Positions 9,791-18,188 of a DNA stretch of 64,000 nt are shown piece after piece. The notes under the pieces are model-generated. The model had not been told where the DNA came from. It did not search any database and saw only the letters and a program-made list of their open reading frames with translations. This DNA comes from Acidobacteriota bacterium (GTDB lineage Bacteria; Acidobacteriota; Terriglobia; Bryobacterales; Bryobacteraceae), in NCBI GenBank assembly GCA_018268715.1, contig JAFDVZ010000002.1, positions 615,632-679,631 of the forward strand, given 5' to 3'. The first letter of the stretch is position 1. The number at the start of each line of letters is the position of its first letter. Made by a program: the position numbers and the translations under genes.

Positions 9791-9901
9791 CAATCCCTCC
9801 GGGCTTGTGAACCCGCGTTGGAATCATACGTCAGATTCACTTGGCGGGTCGTGTCTTCGCCAGTGTCCCTTGCAGGTTCAACGCGTGATGCCGCACCCGG
9901 C

Positions 9902-10189
9902 TCAACCGTCCGTAGGCTTGGCGCCGGTCTTGCTTGCCAGCAGCCTGCCGGTCATCTGCCCACGCTTCTGATGCCGCCCAGGCATCCTCACCCGGTTACG
10001 GCCTCCCAAAGCGTAATCCCCCCCATACAGCACCGCCGCGTTCACGCCGATCGAAAGCGGCAGGAGCAGCGAAAACCAGCGGTCGAGCCAGGACTCGGCA
10101 AGGCGATTCTCAACCCGGGCGCGCTCCGTACGGGACCACGCGAACGCTCGCGGAAGAGCGCCCTCAATCTGAACTGCGCAAGGACTCAT
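9902..10189 (-). CDS. Small single-span membrane protein under a RegA-type promoter (tentative)
   Basis: A 95-residue frame starting at ATG 10189 (an in-frame ATG lies at 10195). It has no recognised family. A hydrophobic segment around residues 43-63 (WFSLLLPLSIGVNAAVLYGG) predicts one membrane span, and the C-terminus is basic. The main support is position: a TTGCCG/TACACT promoter with an adjacent 17-bp RegA-like box ends 8 nt before ATG 10189, the same architecture as three neighbouring promoters. There is no Shine-Dalgarno, so translation would be leaderless. Coding status is unproven; the promoter could instead drive a small RNA. Confidence 0.4.
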   Translation of the reverse strand: MSPCAVQIEGALPRAFAWSRTERARVENRLAESWLDRWFSLLLPLSIGVNAAVLYGGDYALGGRNRVRMPGRHQKRGQMTGRLLASKTGAKPTDG

Positions 10190-10197
10190 TCCCATGC

Positions 10198-10243
10198 AGT
10201 GTAAGCTCGCCGATTCCTTCCGGCAATGCGGCAAATCGTCGCA
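10198..10243 (-). promoter_or_regulatory. Promoter with RegA-like box, minus strand
   Basis: TGCGGCAAATCGTCGCA occupies 10227-10243, an inverted repeat of TGCGRC half-sites around five bases. On the minus strand it is followed without gap by TTGCCG (10226-10221, -35), 17 bp, and TACACT (10203-10198, -10). It lies between the superoxide dismutase stop and the small membrane ORF. Arms AAGCTCGCCG (10203-10212) and CGGCGAGCTT (10249-10258) flank the box as a second inverted repeat. Confidence 0.6.
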
Positions 10244-10277
10244 GACACCGGCGAGCTTGGCCATGCTGCTCTCCCCA

Positions 10278-10967
10278 TTACGCCGTCAGTTCCTCATACC
10301 GCTGCGAGACAAAATCCCAATGGATAACTTTGACCACCGCGCCCAGATAGTCGGCTCGCCGGTTCTGATGCTTCAGATAGTAGGCGTGCTCCCACACATC
10401 GATGCCGAACAGCGGAGCCCGCCCCTGCAGCCACGGACCATCCTGATTCGGCGACGTTTCGATTTGCAGGCGGTCCTGGCCCACCGGCGCTGCCCACGCC
10501 CATCCACTGCCGAACACGCTCATCCCCGCCGCCCGCAGCCTTCCTTCGAAAGCCTCCTGAGATCCGAAACTCTTCGCGATCGCCGCCGCCAGACGCCCCT
10601 TCGGACCCCTGGCCGGTTTCCCTAGCGTCCGCCAGAACAGCGCGTGATTCACGTGTCCTCCGCCGTTGTTCCGCACAGCCGCGCGGATGGGTTCAGGAAC
10701 GGCGGCAAGGTTCTTCAGCAACTCCTCCACCGGCTGCTTGGCGGCTTCGGGATGTTGCCCCAGCGCCTTGTTCAGGTTGTCGACATACGTCTTGTGATGC
10801 CGGTCATGGTGGATCTCCATAGTCTGGGCGTCGATGTAAGGCTCCAGCGCGTCCGTTGCGAACGGCAGTTTCGGCAGCGCCACCGCGGCGGGAGTCTCCG
10901 CTGGCTGTCCCAGCGCCGGTAAGGCGGCCGCTCCGGCTGCGGTTTGAATCAATTCGCGTCTTGTCAT
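10278..10967 (-). CDS. Exported Mn-type superoxide dismutase
   Basis: This 229-residue protein converts superoxide to oxygen and peroxide. Metal ligands are visible as His53 (IHHDRHH), His108 (VNHALFW), Asp190 and His194 (DVWEHAYY). The NNGGGH signature and NQDGPW segment favour manganese over iron. The N-terminus TRRELIQTAAGAAALPALG carries a twin-arginine and an Ala-rich core, so it is probably exported by Tat or Sec, which is less common than cytoplasmic SOD. It is the third gene of a minus-strand run (methyltransferase, PepSY protein, SOD) with a 12-bp gap upstream, so it is likely co-transcribed from the RegA-type promoter at 13.3 kb. Confidence 0.95.
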   Translation of the reverse strand: MTRRELIQTAAGAAALPALGQPAETPAAVALPKLPFATDALEPYIDAQTMEIHHDRHHKTYVDNLNKALGQHPEAAKQPVEELLKNLAAVPEPIRAAVRNNGGGHVNHALFWRTLGKPARGPKGRLAAAIAKSFGSQEAFEGRLRAAGMSVFGSGWAWAAPVGQDRLQIETSPNQDGPWLQGRAPLFGIDVWEHAYYLKHQNRRADYLGAVVKVIHWDFVSQRYEELTA

Positions 10968-10979
10968 GTATCGCCCCTT

Positions 10980-12392
10980 TCAAATCGCCGGTGGCCGCAA
11001 TCCCAGCCAGGTCCGTACGCCGGGCAGGCGCCTCAGCACCAGCCATTCCGCCGCCAGAATCAGAACCAGCGAAGCGCCCAGCAGCGGCAGGTAAATCGCC
11101 GTCGCCGCGATGATCGCCATCGTCAACCCGGGCACGGGCTGGCTCGGCAGCGGCGTGGGCGCGCCCAGCAGTCCCATTGGACGTCTCCGCAGCCAAAGCA
11201 CGGCCGAACTCACCGCCAGCAGTGTGAGACTGACGGCGATCGATAGATCCATCAGTTGGTTAAGCCACCCGAACAGTTGCCCCTCATGCGCCGATATCCC
11301 GATGCTGACCGCGCGGTCGAGCGCCGCCTTGTCCATAAACCCCGTATGCCCGCCGATCGCGCCGCTCGCCGCGTCCACCGTATAGGTGTCCCGCAACATC
11401 CGGTTTTGCGAATCGGATTGCACGGTCCAGGGTTGGCCCTTCGCCAGCGGAGGTGAAATCTGCACAGGATACGCCAGCCGCAGCGAAACGGCCGCCGGCA
11501 GAACGCGGTCGATAGCGTCGTAGTCCTCGGGCTTGCCTGCGCCCGCCCGCATCCGGGCGGCCCGTCCGAACTTGCGCTGCTGCGGAGTCGGGGCATTGTG
11601 CGCCGCGTGCTCTCCGCCGTTACGAGCCATCCTCCGGTCCAGTTCCGATTGCCGACCCGTGGTCCAATCCAGGCTCTCGGACGAAGCGCCCAGCACCGTT
11701 CGGACCCGCTTGAAGTAACCGCCCCAGTTCTTGGCCCAGGGCAGCCCGGTCAGCAGGAACGCGAGCGCGAACAGCGAGGCCCACAATCCGGTCACCGAAT
11801 GCAGGTCCCGCCACACTCCCCGGCTCGATTGGTTGAATCGCGGATACAGCATGCCCGCCGCCCGGAACCTATCCCGCGGCTGCCATAGCGCCAGCCCAGT
11901 AAGGATCATCATGATGGTCCACGACGCCGCCAGTTCCACCAGCAGTGAGCCGCGATCGCCCGCCAGAAGTTCACCGTGCAAACGGAAGATCACCTTCATG
12001 AAGCGGCGGTCTTCGTTTTCCACCTTCAGCGCCGCGGCCGTCACCGGATGGACATACACGCGGAACTCGTCATACTCCTTGCCGACGACGATCTGCGCGG
12101 CCGACGACGCCTCGCGCGGCAGTTCGTAATAGTGCAGGTTCGATCCCGGAACCGCCGCCAGCGCCGCCGCCACCTGTGCGTCCGGTTTCACGACCGTCTG
12201 TCCCGGCGTCGCCAGCCCGCGATACGGCCTATCCATCCACGCTTCGACCTGTGGTTTGAATAGATAGATCGACCCGGTGGCGGCCAGCCATAACACGAAC
12301 GGGATGCAAAACAACCCGGCGTAGAAATGCCACCGCCAGATAGTGCGGTAGTCGGGGATGAGTTTGGAGCTCCGCGACATTACGGTGGCCAT
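10980..12392 (-). CDS. PepSY-associated transmembrane protein
   Basis: This 470-residue inner-membrane protein of the PepSY_TM class starts at ATG 12392; the upstream methyltransferase stop is 1 nt away, implying translational coupling. It has an N-terminal span (HFYAGLFCIPFVLWLAATGSIYLF), a PepSY-like extracytoplasmic part, central spans around LAASWTIMMILTG and LWASLFALAFLLTG, and C-terminal spans. Conserved histidines are seen in WRWHFYAG, FRLHGELLAG, DLHSVTG and SAHEGQLFG, as in family members often placed beside TonB-dependent ferric-siderophore systems. A reductive or metal-uptake role is inferred from this context, the divergent TonB receptor and the SOD neighbour, not proven. Confidence 0.88.
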   Translation of the reverse strand: MATVMSRSSKLIPDYRTIWRWHFYAGLFCIPFVLWLAATGSIYLFKPQVEAWMDRPYRGLATPGQTVVKPDAQVAAALAAVPGSNLHYYELPREASSAAQIVVGKEYDEFRVYVHPVTAAALKVENEDRRFMKVIFRLHGELLAGDRGSLLVELAASWTIMMILTGLALWQPRDRFRAAGMLYPRFNQSSRGVWRDLHSVTGLWASLFALAFLLTGLPWAKNWGGYFKRVRTVLGASSESLDWTTGRQSELDRRMARNGGEHAAHNAPTPQQRKFGRAARMRAGAGKPEDYDAIDRVLPAAVSLRLAYPVQISPPLAKGQPWTVQSDSQNRMLRDTYTVDAASGAIGGHTGFMDKAALDRAVSIGISAHEGQLFGWLNQLMDLSIAVSLTLLAVSSAVLWLRRRPMGLLGAPTPLPSQPVPGLTMAIIAATAIYLPLLGASLVLILAAEWLVLRRLPGVRTWLGLRPPAI

Positions 12393-12393
12393 G

Positions 12394-13275
12394 TTAGAGC
12401 GCCGGTTTCTCCGCCGCGAACCGCACCACCCGCGCCGGACGCGGAGCGAAATCCGGCCTCGCCACCGGCTCCTCGTAACGCACCACCCGCAGATCCTTGA
12501 AGGCGTTCGGCAGTTCCGCGGGCCCGCACAACGACCCGCCGATTTTCAGAGTCTTCAGCGCGTCGGTATGGAACGCCTCAACCACCACCAGTCCGCCCGG
12601 CTTCAGCGCTTTCTGCACCTTCGCGGCTACCTGTGTGCAGCCCGCGTACGACAGCACGATCAGGTCCCAGCGGTTTTCGCCGAAATCGAACTGCTCTTCT
12701 GTGGTGATCTCGGTGTGCAGTTTCAGCCTAAGCCGTCTCGCCTCCGCTTGAGCGGCGGCCACGGCCTGGTCCGCTGGATCGAAACCCGTCGTATCCCACC
12801 CCTGGCGGGCCAGCCAGATCGCGTTTCGCCCCTGTCCCATCGCCACGTCCAGCGCCTTGCCCGGCCTGCGGTCCTTCGTCATGTCGACCAGGAATGCGTT
12901 CGGCGCCGCGTTCAGCCAGTCGCGGCGTTCCGTCACCAGATACTTGTTCCAGAACTCCGCGGCGTTCGCCGGCCCCCGCCGTCGTACTTGCTCCACCTGT
13001 CTTCGCGCATCGTCCGCCGTGAAACCGCCCTCTTCCAGCCAGGCCGAGAACCTCGCCAGAAGCTCGTCACGCCCACTCGACTCGCGTTCGCTGGCGGGGA
13101 GTCCCGCCATCCAGTAGCGGAATCGCTCGAAAGTCCGCTCGCTGTCCGGAAGAGCGGCGATCGTACGTTCCTGATCCGCTCTCGAGAGCGTTTGGGCGAA
13201 CGGCATTGGAGCAGCCGCGGCCGCCGCCAGTAGAACCGCCAGGGTGCGGACGGCGGGGGCTTGTCTGAGGTTCAA
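12394..13275 (-). CDS. Class I SAM-dependent methyltransferase with signal peptide
   Basis: This 293-residue protein begins with a signal peptide-like N-terminus (residues 1-28, LAVLLAAAAAAPMPFAQ). A helical region follows, then a Rossmann methyltransferase core whose motif I is ALDVAMGQGRNAIWLARQGW. The motif resembles TehB/tellurite-resistance-type enzymes. It starts at TTG 13275, supported by GGAG 8 nt upstream; the next upstream in-frame codon that could start is followed by a stop. The signal peptide is odd because S-adenosylmethionine is cytoplasmic. It is the first gene of the methyltransferase-PepSY-SOD run and sits directly behind a RegA-type promoter. The substrate is unknown. Confidence 0.85.
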   Translation of the reverse strand: MNLRQAPAVRTLAVLLAAAAAAPMPFAQTLSRADQERTIAALPDSERTFERFRYWMAGLPASERESSGRDELLARFSAWLEEGGFTADDARRQVEQVRRRGPANAAEFWNKYLVTERRDWLNAAPNAFLVDMTKDRRPGKALDVAMGQGRNAIWLARQGWDTTGFDPADQAVAAAQAEARRLRLKLHTEITTEEQFDFGENRWDLIVLSYAGCTQVAAKVQKALKPGGLVVVEAFHTDALKTLKIGGSLCGPAELPNAFKDLRVVRYEEPVARPDFAPRPARVVRFAAEKPAL

Positions 13276-13295
13276 AGAACGGACTCCATTCAGTC

Positions 13296-13341
13296 ATGTT
13301 GACGGCCTTGGCGGGTGTCGGCAATGCGGCAAATTGTCGCA
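13296..13341 (-). promoter_or_regulatory. RegA-like box and promoter for methyltransferase-PepSY-SOD operon
   Basis: TGCGGCAAATTGTCGCA lies at 13325-13341. Reading on the minus strand, TTGCCG (13324-13319) abuts the box as -35, a 17-bp spacer follows, and CAACAT (13301-13296) serves as -10. The predicted start of transcription is near 13289, placing the box centre near -44, the position expected for an activator touching sigma and the alpha C-terminal domain. Confidence 0.62.
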
Positions 13342-13380
13342 CGCGCCGGCTCGCGACGACGGCCCTTCGCGGGCGCACCC

Positions 13381-13426
13381 TGCGACAATTTGCCGCATTC
13401 ACCCGCCGCCGTCCGGCCGCTAACCT
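13381..13426 (+). promoter_or_regulatory. RegA-like box and promoter for the TonB-dependent receptor
   Basis: TGCGACAATTTGCCGCA lies at 13381-13397 and is the exact reverse complement of the box at 13325-13341, making a 17-bp perfect inverted repeat between divergent genes. It abuts TTCACC (13398-13403, -35), followed by 17 bp and TAACCT (13421-13426, -10). The start codon is 12 nt downstream. Outside the boxes, GGCGGGTG flanks both arms symmetrically. Confidence 0.65.
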
Positions 13427-13438
13427 GAATCAAGCATC

Positions 13439-16249
13439 ATGCTTCGTTTTGCCCCCGTCCTTTGCCTCATCCCATCGCTTGCCTTCGCCCAACAGGCCAT
13501 CAACTACGCCAGTCTGGGAGGCCGGGTGGCCGATCCTAGTGGAGCCGCCATCGAGAATGCGTTAGTCACGGCGCGCCAGTTGGACACCAACATCGCCAAT
13601 TCCCAAAGGACCAACGCCGAAGGGCGGTTCCTGTTCCCCTTCTTGCGAGTGGGCGCTTACGAAATCGCGGTCGCGAAGGACGGATTTCAAACCGGCCATC
13701 GAAGGGCCGTGCTCACCGTGGGGGCTGCCTTCGACCTGTCCTTCCCGCTCGCCGTCGGCCCTTCCTCCACCACCGTCGAGGTTGCCGCCGACGCTCCGTT
13801 GATTGAAAACGCGCGCACTCAGATCGCCTCCACTCTCTCGCTCAACGAAGTGCGGGATCTTCCGCTCAGCGGCCGCAACTATTTCGACATCGCTCTCTAT
13901 GCGCCCGGCGTCTCGCCCACCAACACGGCGTCGAATCAGTTGTTCGCTGAAACCTCCGCGATGCCGGGACAGGGCTTGTCGGTGAGCAGCCAGCGCAATT
14001 TTTCGAACAGCTACATCGTCGATGGCGTCAGCGCCAACGATGACGCGGCGGGCGTCGCCGGCGCGTTCATCGCCCTGGACGTGGTTCAGGAGTTCCAGGT
14101 CGTCACCTCCGGCGGGCAGGCCGAGTTCGGCCGCGCTCTCGGCGGTTACATGAATGTGGTCACCAAAAGCGGCGGCAACCGGTTGCATGGCGACGTCTAC
14201 GGTTACTTTCGCAACAGCCGGTTCAACGCCGCGAACCCGTTGTCGAACCGCGTCCTGCCGCTCACCCAGGCCCAATACGGCGCCAGCCTCTCCGGGCCGA
14301 TCCGCGCCAGTCGGGCTTTCTATTTCGCGAACTTCGAGGGCCGCGCTCTCAATCAGTCGGGGCTGACCACCATCTCCGCGGCCAACGTCGCCGCCATCAA
14401 CGCCCGCCTGGATGCGGTGGGCTATCGGGGGCCGCGCGTTTCCACCGGCATCTACCGCAACCCGGTCCACAGCCAGAACGCCTTCGCAAAGGCGGACTAT
14501 CGCTTCAGCGAGCGCGATCAGTTCAGCGCCCGCTACAGCCTCTATCACGTCGCCAGTTACAACTCGCGCGGCGCCGGCGCCTTGAGCGCACCCACCGCCT
14601 CGGCGAATCTCTTCGATACCGACCAGACCCTCGCCGTGAACAATGTCTTCACAATCTCGCCGCACGTGGTGAATGAGACTCGCGGCCAGTTCACCAATAG
14701 CAGCCTCTCGGCCCCGCCCTCCGACCCCATCGGGCCGGCCGTCAGCATCTCCGGCGTCGCCACTTTCGGAGCCCTGTCCGGATCGCCCACCGGGCGCTCG
14801 AATCGGCTTTATGAGGTTTCCGATAGCGTCTCCATTCAGCACGGGGCTAACTCGTTCAAGGCCGGCGCCGCCTTTCTCTATAACGACGACGACATCGCTT
14901 ATCCCCGCTCCTATCGCGGCAGCTACGCGTTCTCATCGCTTGCGAACTTCCTCAACGGCGTCTACAACAACTCCGGCTTCACCCAGACCTTCGGCGTTTC
15001 GACAGTTCACCAGACCAATCCGAACGTCGGCTTCTACGCGCAGAATGAGTACCGCTTGAGCGATCGCCTCACCGTGAACGCCGGCGTCCGTTATGACCTG
15101 GAATGGCTCCGCACTATTGATACGCAGAAGGATAAAATCTCCCCGCGCGCGGGGTTCGCCTGGTCGCCTCTCCGTGGACGCCGTATGGTGATTCGCGGAG
15201 GCTTCGGTCTGTTCTACGACCGCATTCCCCTGCGGCCGTTGGCCAACGCCCTGCTATCGGCCGGCAACACCGCGCAGGTGGCGAACCTGCGGCAGATCGG
15301 CGTCAGCCTGTCCCCCAGCCAGGCCGGCGCCCCCGTGTTTCCGGCCATCCTCAGCAGTCTGTCCATCCCCTCCGGCGTGTTCTTCAACTTCTCGCTGATG
15401 ACGCCGGACATGCGTAGCGCCTATGCGCAGCAAGGCAGCTTCGAGATCGAACAACAGATCGGCGCCAGTGGATCGCTCACCGTCGGCTACCAGCACCTGC
15501 GCGGCCTGCACCTGATCGCGTCCATCAATCGAAACGTGCCCACCTGCACCGCCGCCGGAACCAACAATGGTTGCCGTCCGGACATGACCGCCGGCAACGT
15601 CAGTCAGTACACGCCGGCCGCCGATTCTCACTATGACGGCGCCTATGTGCAGTTCCTCCAGCGGCCCTTGAAGTGGGGTAACTATCGCGTTTCCTACACC
15701 TACTCGAAGGCCCTCGACGATGTGGGCGAGTTCTTCTTCAGCTCGCCCATGAACAACTACAACATCTGGCAGGACTACAGCCGCGCCGACGACGATCAGC
15801 GCAGCCGCCTGGCCTTTGAAGGAACCGTCCACACCCCTGTCGAAGGCGCTTCCGGCGCCATGGGGGCCATCGCGCGCGGCTGGCGGCTCACCTCGTCGTT
15901 CACGGGCTACTCGTCTCTCCCGTTCAACATCGCCACCGGCTCCAACACCGTTCAGGGAACCGGCGCGCGCCCCACCGTCGGCGGCGTCTACATCGGCCGC
16001 AATCTCGGCCGCGGCTTTGCGCAGCTCAACCTCGCCTTCCGCCTCAGCCGGACCTTCGCCATCGGCGATCGGATTCGCGTGGATGCGCTGGCGGAAATGT
16101 TCAACGCGCTGAATCACGTCAACGTCGTGACGCTGAACGGCGTGTTCGGAACGGGCGTCTACCCCACCGCCCCATCGGCGGCGTTCCGCCAGGTTACGGC
16201 GGTCAACGATCCGCGCGGAGGCCAGTTCGGCTTGCGGTTCCGCTTCTGA
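13439..16249 (+). CDS. Oar-like TonB-dependent outer-membrane receptor
   Basis: This 936-residue protein has a signal peptide (to ~residue 18, SLAFAQQ), a carboxypeptidase-regulatory-like beta-sandwich (~22-110, GGRVADPSGAAIENALVTA), a plug domain (SLNEVRDLPLSGRNYFD, then SYIVDGVSANDD and GEFGRALGGYMNVVTKSGG-like signatures) and a C-terminal beta-barrel ending in the aromatic-terminated strand GGQFGLRFRF. Acidobacteriota carry many such receptors; ligands range from metals to glycans and peptides. Divergent transcription from a PepSY protein and a RegA-type promoter suggest a redox- or metal-linked ligand here. No TonB/ExbB genes are nearby. Confidence 0.93.
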   Translation: MLRFAPVLCLIPSLAFAQQAINYASLGGRVADPSGAAIENALVTARQLDTNIANSQRTNAEGRFLFPFLRVGAYEIAVAKDGFQTGHRRAVLTVGAAFDLSFPLAVGPSSTTVEVAADAPLIENARTQIASTLSLNEVRDLPLSGRNYFDIALYAPGVSPTNTASNQLFAETSAMPGQGLSVSSQRNFSNSYIVDGVSANDDAAGVAGAFIALDVVQEFQVVTSGGQAEFGRALGGYMNVVTKSGGNRLHGDVYGYFRNSRFNAANPLSNRVLPLTQAQYGASLSGPIRASRAFYFANFEGRALNQSGLTTISAANVAAINARLDAVGYRGPRVSTGIYRNPVHSQNAFAKADYRFSERDQFSARYSLYHVASYNSRGAGALSAPTASANLFDTDQTLAVNNVFTISPHVVNETRGQFTNSSLSAPPSDPIGPAVSISGVATFGALSGSPTGRSNRLYEVSDSVSIQHGANSFKAGAAFLYNDDDIAYPRSYRGSYAFSSLANFLNGVYNNSGFTQTFGVSTVHQTNPNVGFYAQNEYRLSDRLTVNAGVRYDLEWLRTIDTQKDKISPRAGFAWSPLRGRRMVIRGGFGLFYDRIPLRPLANALLSAGNTAQVANLRQIGVSLSPSQAGAPVFPAILSSLSIPSGVFFNFSLMTPDMRSAYAQQGSFEIEQQIGASGSLTVGYQHLRGLHLIASINRNVPTCTAAGTNNGCRPDMTAGNVSQYTPAADSHYDGAYVQFLQRPLKWGNYRVSYTYSKALDDVGEFFFSSPMNNYNIWQDYSRADDDQRSRLAFEGTVHTPVEGASGAMGAIARGWRLTSSFTGYSSLPFNIATGSNTVQGTGARPTVGGVYIGRNLGRGFAQLNLAFRLSRTFAIGDRIRVDALAEMFNALNHVNVVTLNGVFGTGVYPTAPSAAFRQVTAVNDPRGGQFGLRFRF

Positions 16250-16273
16250 ACGGCCGGCCGGCCCGGAGGCGCG

Positions 16274-16825
16274 TCATCTGGGCGGCGGATACTTCGACAG
16301 CTTCCGCTGCAGGGACCGTCGATGGATGCCGAGCAGCCTCGCCGCCTGCGATATGTTCCCGGCGCAATCGGCGATCACCCGCTGCATGTGCTCCCACTCC
16401 ACGCGCGCAAGCGTCGGCACGCTGGTTGGCGGCTCCTCGGCCCCTTCCGGCGTGTGCCGGACGTTCTCATAAGCGCTCAGGATCTGATCCGCGTCGGCCG
16501 GTTTGCTCAGGTAATGGTCCGCGCCCCGCTTCATCGCGGCGATCGCCGTCGGAATGCTGCCGTACCCGGTCAGCACCATGATGGTCATCGACGAATCGAT
16601 CGCGCGCAGCTCGGGCAGCAGATCGAGCCCGTTCGTCCCTGGCATCCGCAGGTCCACCAGCACCAGGTCCGGCGCCCGTTCGCGCACCGTCGCCAGCGCT
16701 TCTTCGGCGTACCCTGCGGGAATAGCCTCCCAGCCCCGCTGCGCGAGCGCCCGGCAAAGACGCTGACGAAAGACCTCGTCGTCGTCCACGATCACCGCGA
16801 GTGGACCTTCCTCAAGCGGCGGCAT
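16274..16825 (-). CDS. regA: RegA/PrrA/ActR-type response regulator
   Basis: The 183 residues match the usual RegA length (~184). The receiver has the acidic pocket IVDDDE, phosphoacceptor Asp58 in LVDLRMPG, and the family-typical KPADAD around the conserved Lys. The C-terminal Fis-type helix-turn-helix reads RVEWEHMQRVI, NISQAARLLG and HRRSLQRKL, close to RegA/PrrA/RoxR/ActR. These regulators control redox-responsive genes through GCGNC-GNCGC inverted repeats. ATG 16825 overlaps the end of the kinase gene by 14 nt, so the pair is translationally coupled. Four matching boxes lie within 8.2 kb, including one ahead of this operon. Confidence 0.93.
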   Translation of the reverse strand: MPPLEEGPLAVIVDDDEVFRQRLCRALAQRGWEAIPAGYAEEALATVRERAPDLVLVDLRMPGTNGLDLLPELRAIDSSMTIMVLTGYGSIPTAIAAMKRGADHYLSKPADADQILSAYENVRHTPEGAEEPPTSVPTLARVEWEHMQRVIADCAGNISQAARLLGIHRRSLQRKLSKYPPPR

Positions 16826-18170
16826 GAACACCAGGCGTCTCCATCGTTGCATCCGCGGGCAGTTCGAGAATCGCGACAGTCCCTTCGCCGGGAGTCGAGT
16901 CGTAGGATAGCGAGCCGCCCAGGCGCTCCGCGAACGTCCGCACCAGGAAGGTTCCCAGTCCCATGCCGGCGCCCGGGTCTTTGGTGGTGAAGAAGGGCTC
17001 CGAGATCCGGCGCAGCACCGCATCCGTCATTCCGCAGCCGCGATCGTGGATTTCGAAACGGACCTTCGCGTCACGCCGTTCAGCCCGCAGCCGCAGCTCC
17101 GGTTGGCCTGTGCACGCGTCGAAGCCGTTTTTGAGCAGCGCCGCCAGGGACTGAACGGTCACCTGAACCGGCAGCTTCACCATCTGATCCCCGCGTGGAA
17201 GCTCTCGCGCCACGCTCACGCGTTGGGATTCGGAGAACCGGTCGAGCGCGAGTTCGAACAGCCGTCCCACGGTGACGGACCTGGCCGTCTCCCCCATCGG
17301 TTCGGCGCCATCGGCGCTCATGCGTTGAAGGATCAGGTGGCAGCGTTCCACCTGATCGCGGATCAAGGCCGCGTCCTCGCGAACCGCCTCGCCATCCGCC
17401 AGGCGCGACGCCCCCAGTTCCAGCTCCCGCGAAGCGACGGCGATGGTCCCCAGAGGAGTCCCGAGTTCGTGCGCCGCGCCGGCGGCCAGGGTGCCGAGCG
17501 ACGCCAGGCGCTCGCTCTTTGCAATCCGCTCCTGAAGTCTCAGCACCTGGCGTTCGCGTTCGCGCAGATCGTCCGAGATCTTGCCGGCGAAAAACGCGAT
17601 CAGGCCAGCCGCGACCATGAAGGCGATCCACATCCCGACCAGGTGGGGGGACAACCCCTGCCGGTCATGGTGCAGCAGAAACGCAGTCGATGGAACGTGC
17701 AGATAGAACAACAACCCGAAGGACGCGGCGGAGAGACCGGCCAGCGCCCAGGTCCAGACCTTCGGCAGCGCGACTGCGGAAAGCGTAATCTGGACCAGGT
17801 AGAGTAGGCTGAACGGGTTCATCGGGCCGCCGGTAAGCCCGAGCATGGCGCTTAGGCAGAGGGTGTCAAGAACGAACACGGCTCCCAGCGTCATCTCGGG
17901 AAGGCGTTCGGCGAGCTTTGGCGAGCGATGCAGCAAGACGTTGCTCCCCAGCCCCGCCGCCAGCGGGGCGAGCGTCCACGGGAATGGGAAATCCAGTCGA
18001 AAGGCGTACGCGACGCCGATGATCGCCGCCTCGCCGGCCACGATTCCATAGCGGAGCCGGACGACCCAGGGAATCGCCACAGTCGATGGATCGTGCCCGA
18101 TATCCCTTGGGCTCCCTGTCCATTCGGGAAGCGGCCCGGGCGCTGCGGAATGAACGTCGGATTTGGGCAT
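16812..18170 (-). CDS. regB: RegB/PrrB-type redox sensor histidine kinase
   Basis: The 452-residue membrane kinase has about six spans in residues ~35-195, an H-box AAGAAHELGTPLGTI with His234, and N, G1 and G2 ATP-binding boxes (KNGFDAC, DRGCGM, GMGLGTF). It keeps all RegB redox determinants: the quinone-site heptad GGPMNPF at 114-120 in a periplasmic loop and Cys277 in DQVERCHLIL, equivalent to the redox-active dimer-interface Cys. It should therefore sense the quinone pool or thiol state and phosphorylate the downstream regulator. ATG 18170 follows a promoter with a RegA-like box, implying autoregulation. Confidence 0.94.
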   Translation of the reverse strand: MPKSDVHSAAPGPLPEWTGSPRDIGHDPSTVAIPWVVRLRYGIVAGEAAIIGVAYAFRLDFPFPWTLAPLAAGLGSNVLLHRSPKLAERLPEMTLGAVFVLDTLCLSAMLGLTGGPMNPFSLLYLVQITLSAVALPKVWTWALAGLSAASFGLLFYLHVPSTAFLLHHDRQGLSPHLVGMWIAFMVAAGLIAFFAGKISDDLRERERQVLRLQERIAKSERLASLGTLAAGAAHELGTPLGTIAVASRELELGASRLADGEAVREDAALIRDQVERCHLILQRMSADGAEPMGETARSVTVGRLFELALDRFSESQRVSVARELPRGDQMVKLPVQVTVQSLAALLKNGFDACTGQPELRLRAERRDAKVRFEIHDRGCGMTDAVLRRISEPFFTTKDPGAGMGLGTFLVRTFAERLGGSLSYDSTPGEGTVAILELPADATMETPGVHAAA

Positions 18171-18188
18171 TCGCCAGAGTCTCTAGCC

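Noticed and set aside
10203-10258. Inverted repeat AAGCTCGCCG/CGGCGAGCTT as a terminator of the superoxide dismutase gene
   Set aside because: The loop is 36 bases and no U-tract follows; the promoter elements inside it explain the region better.
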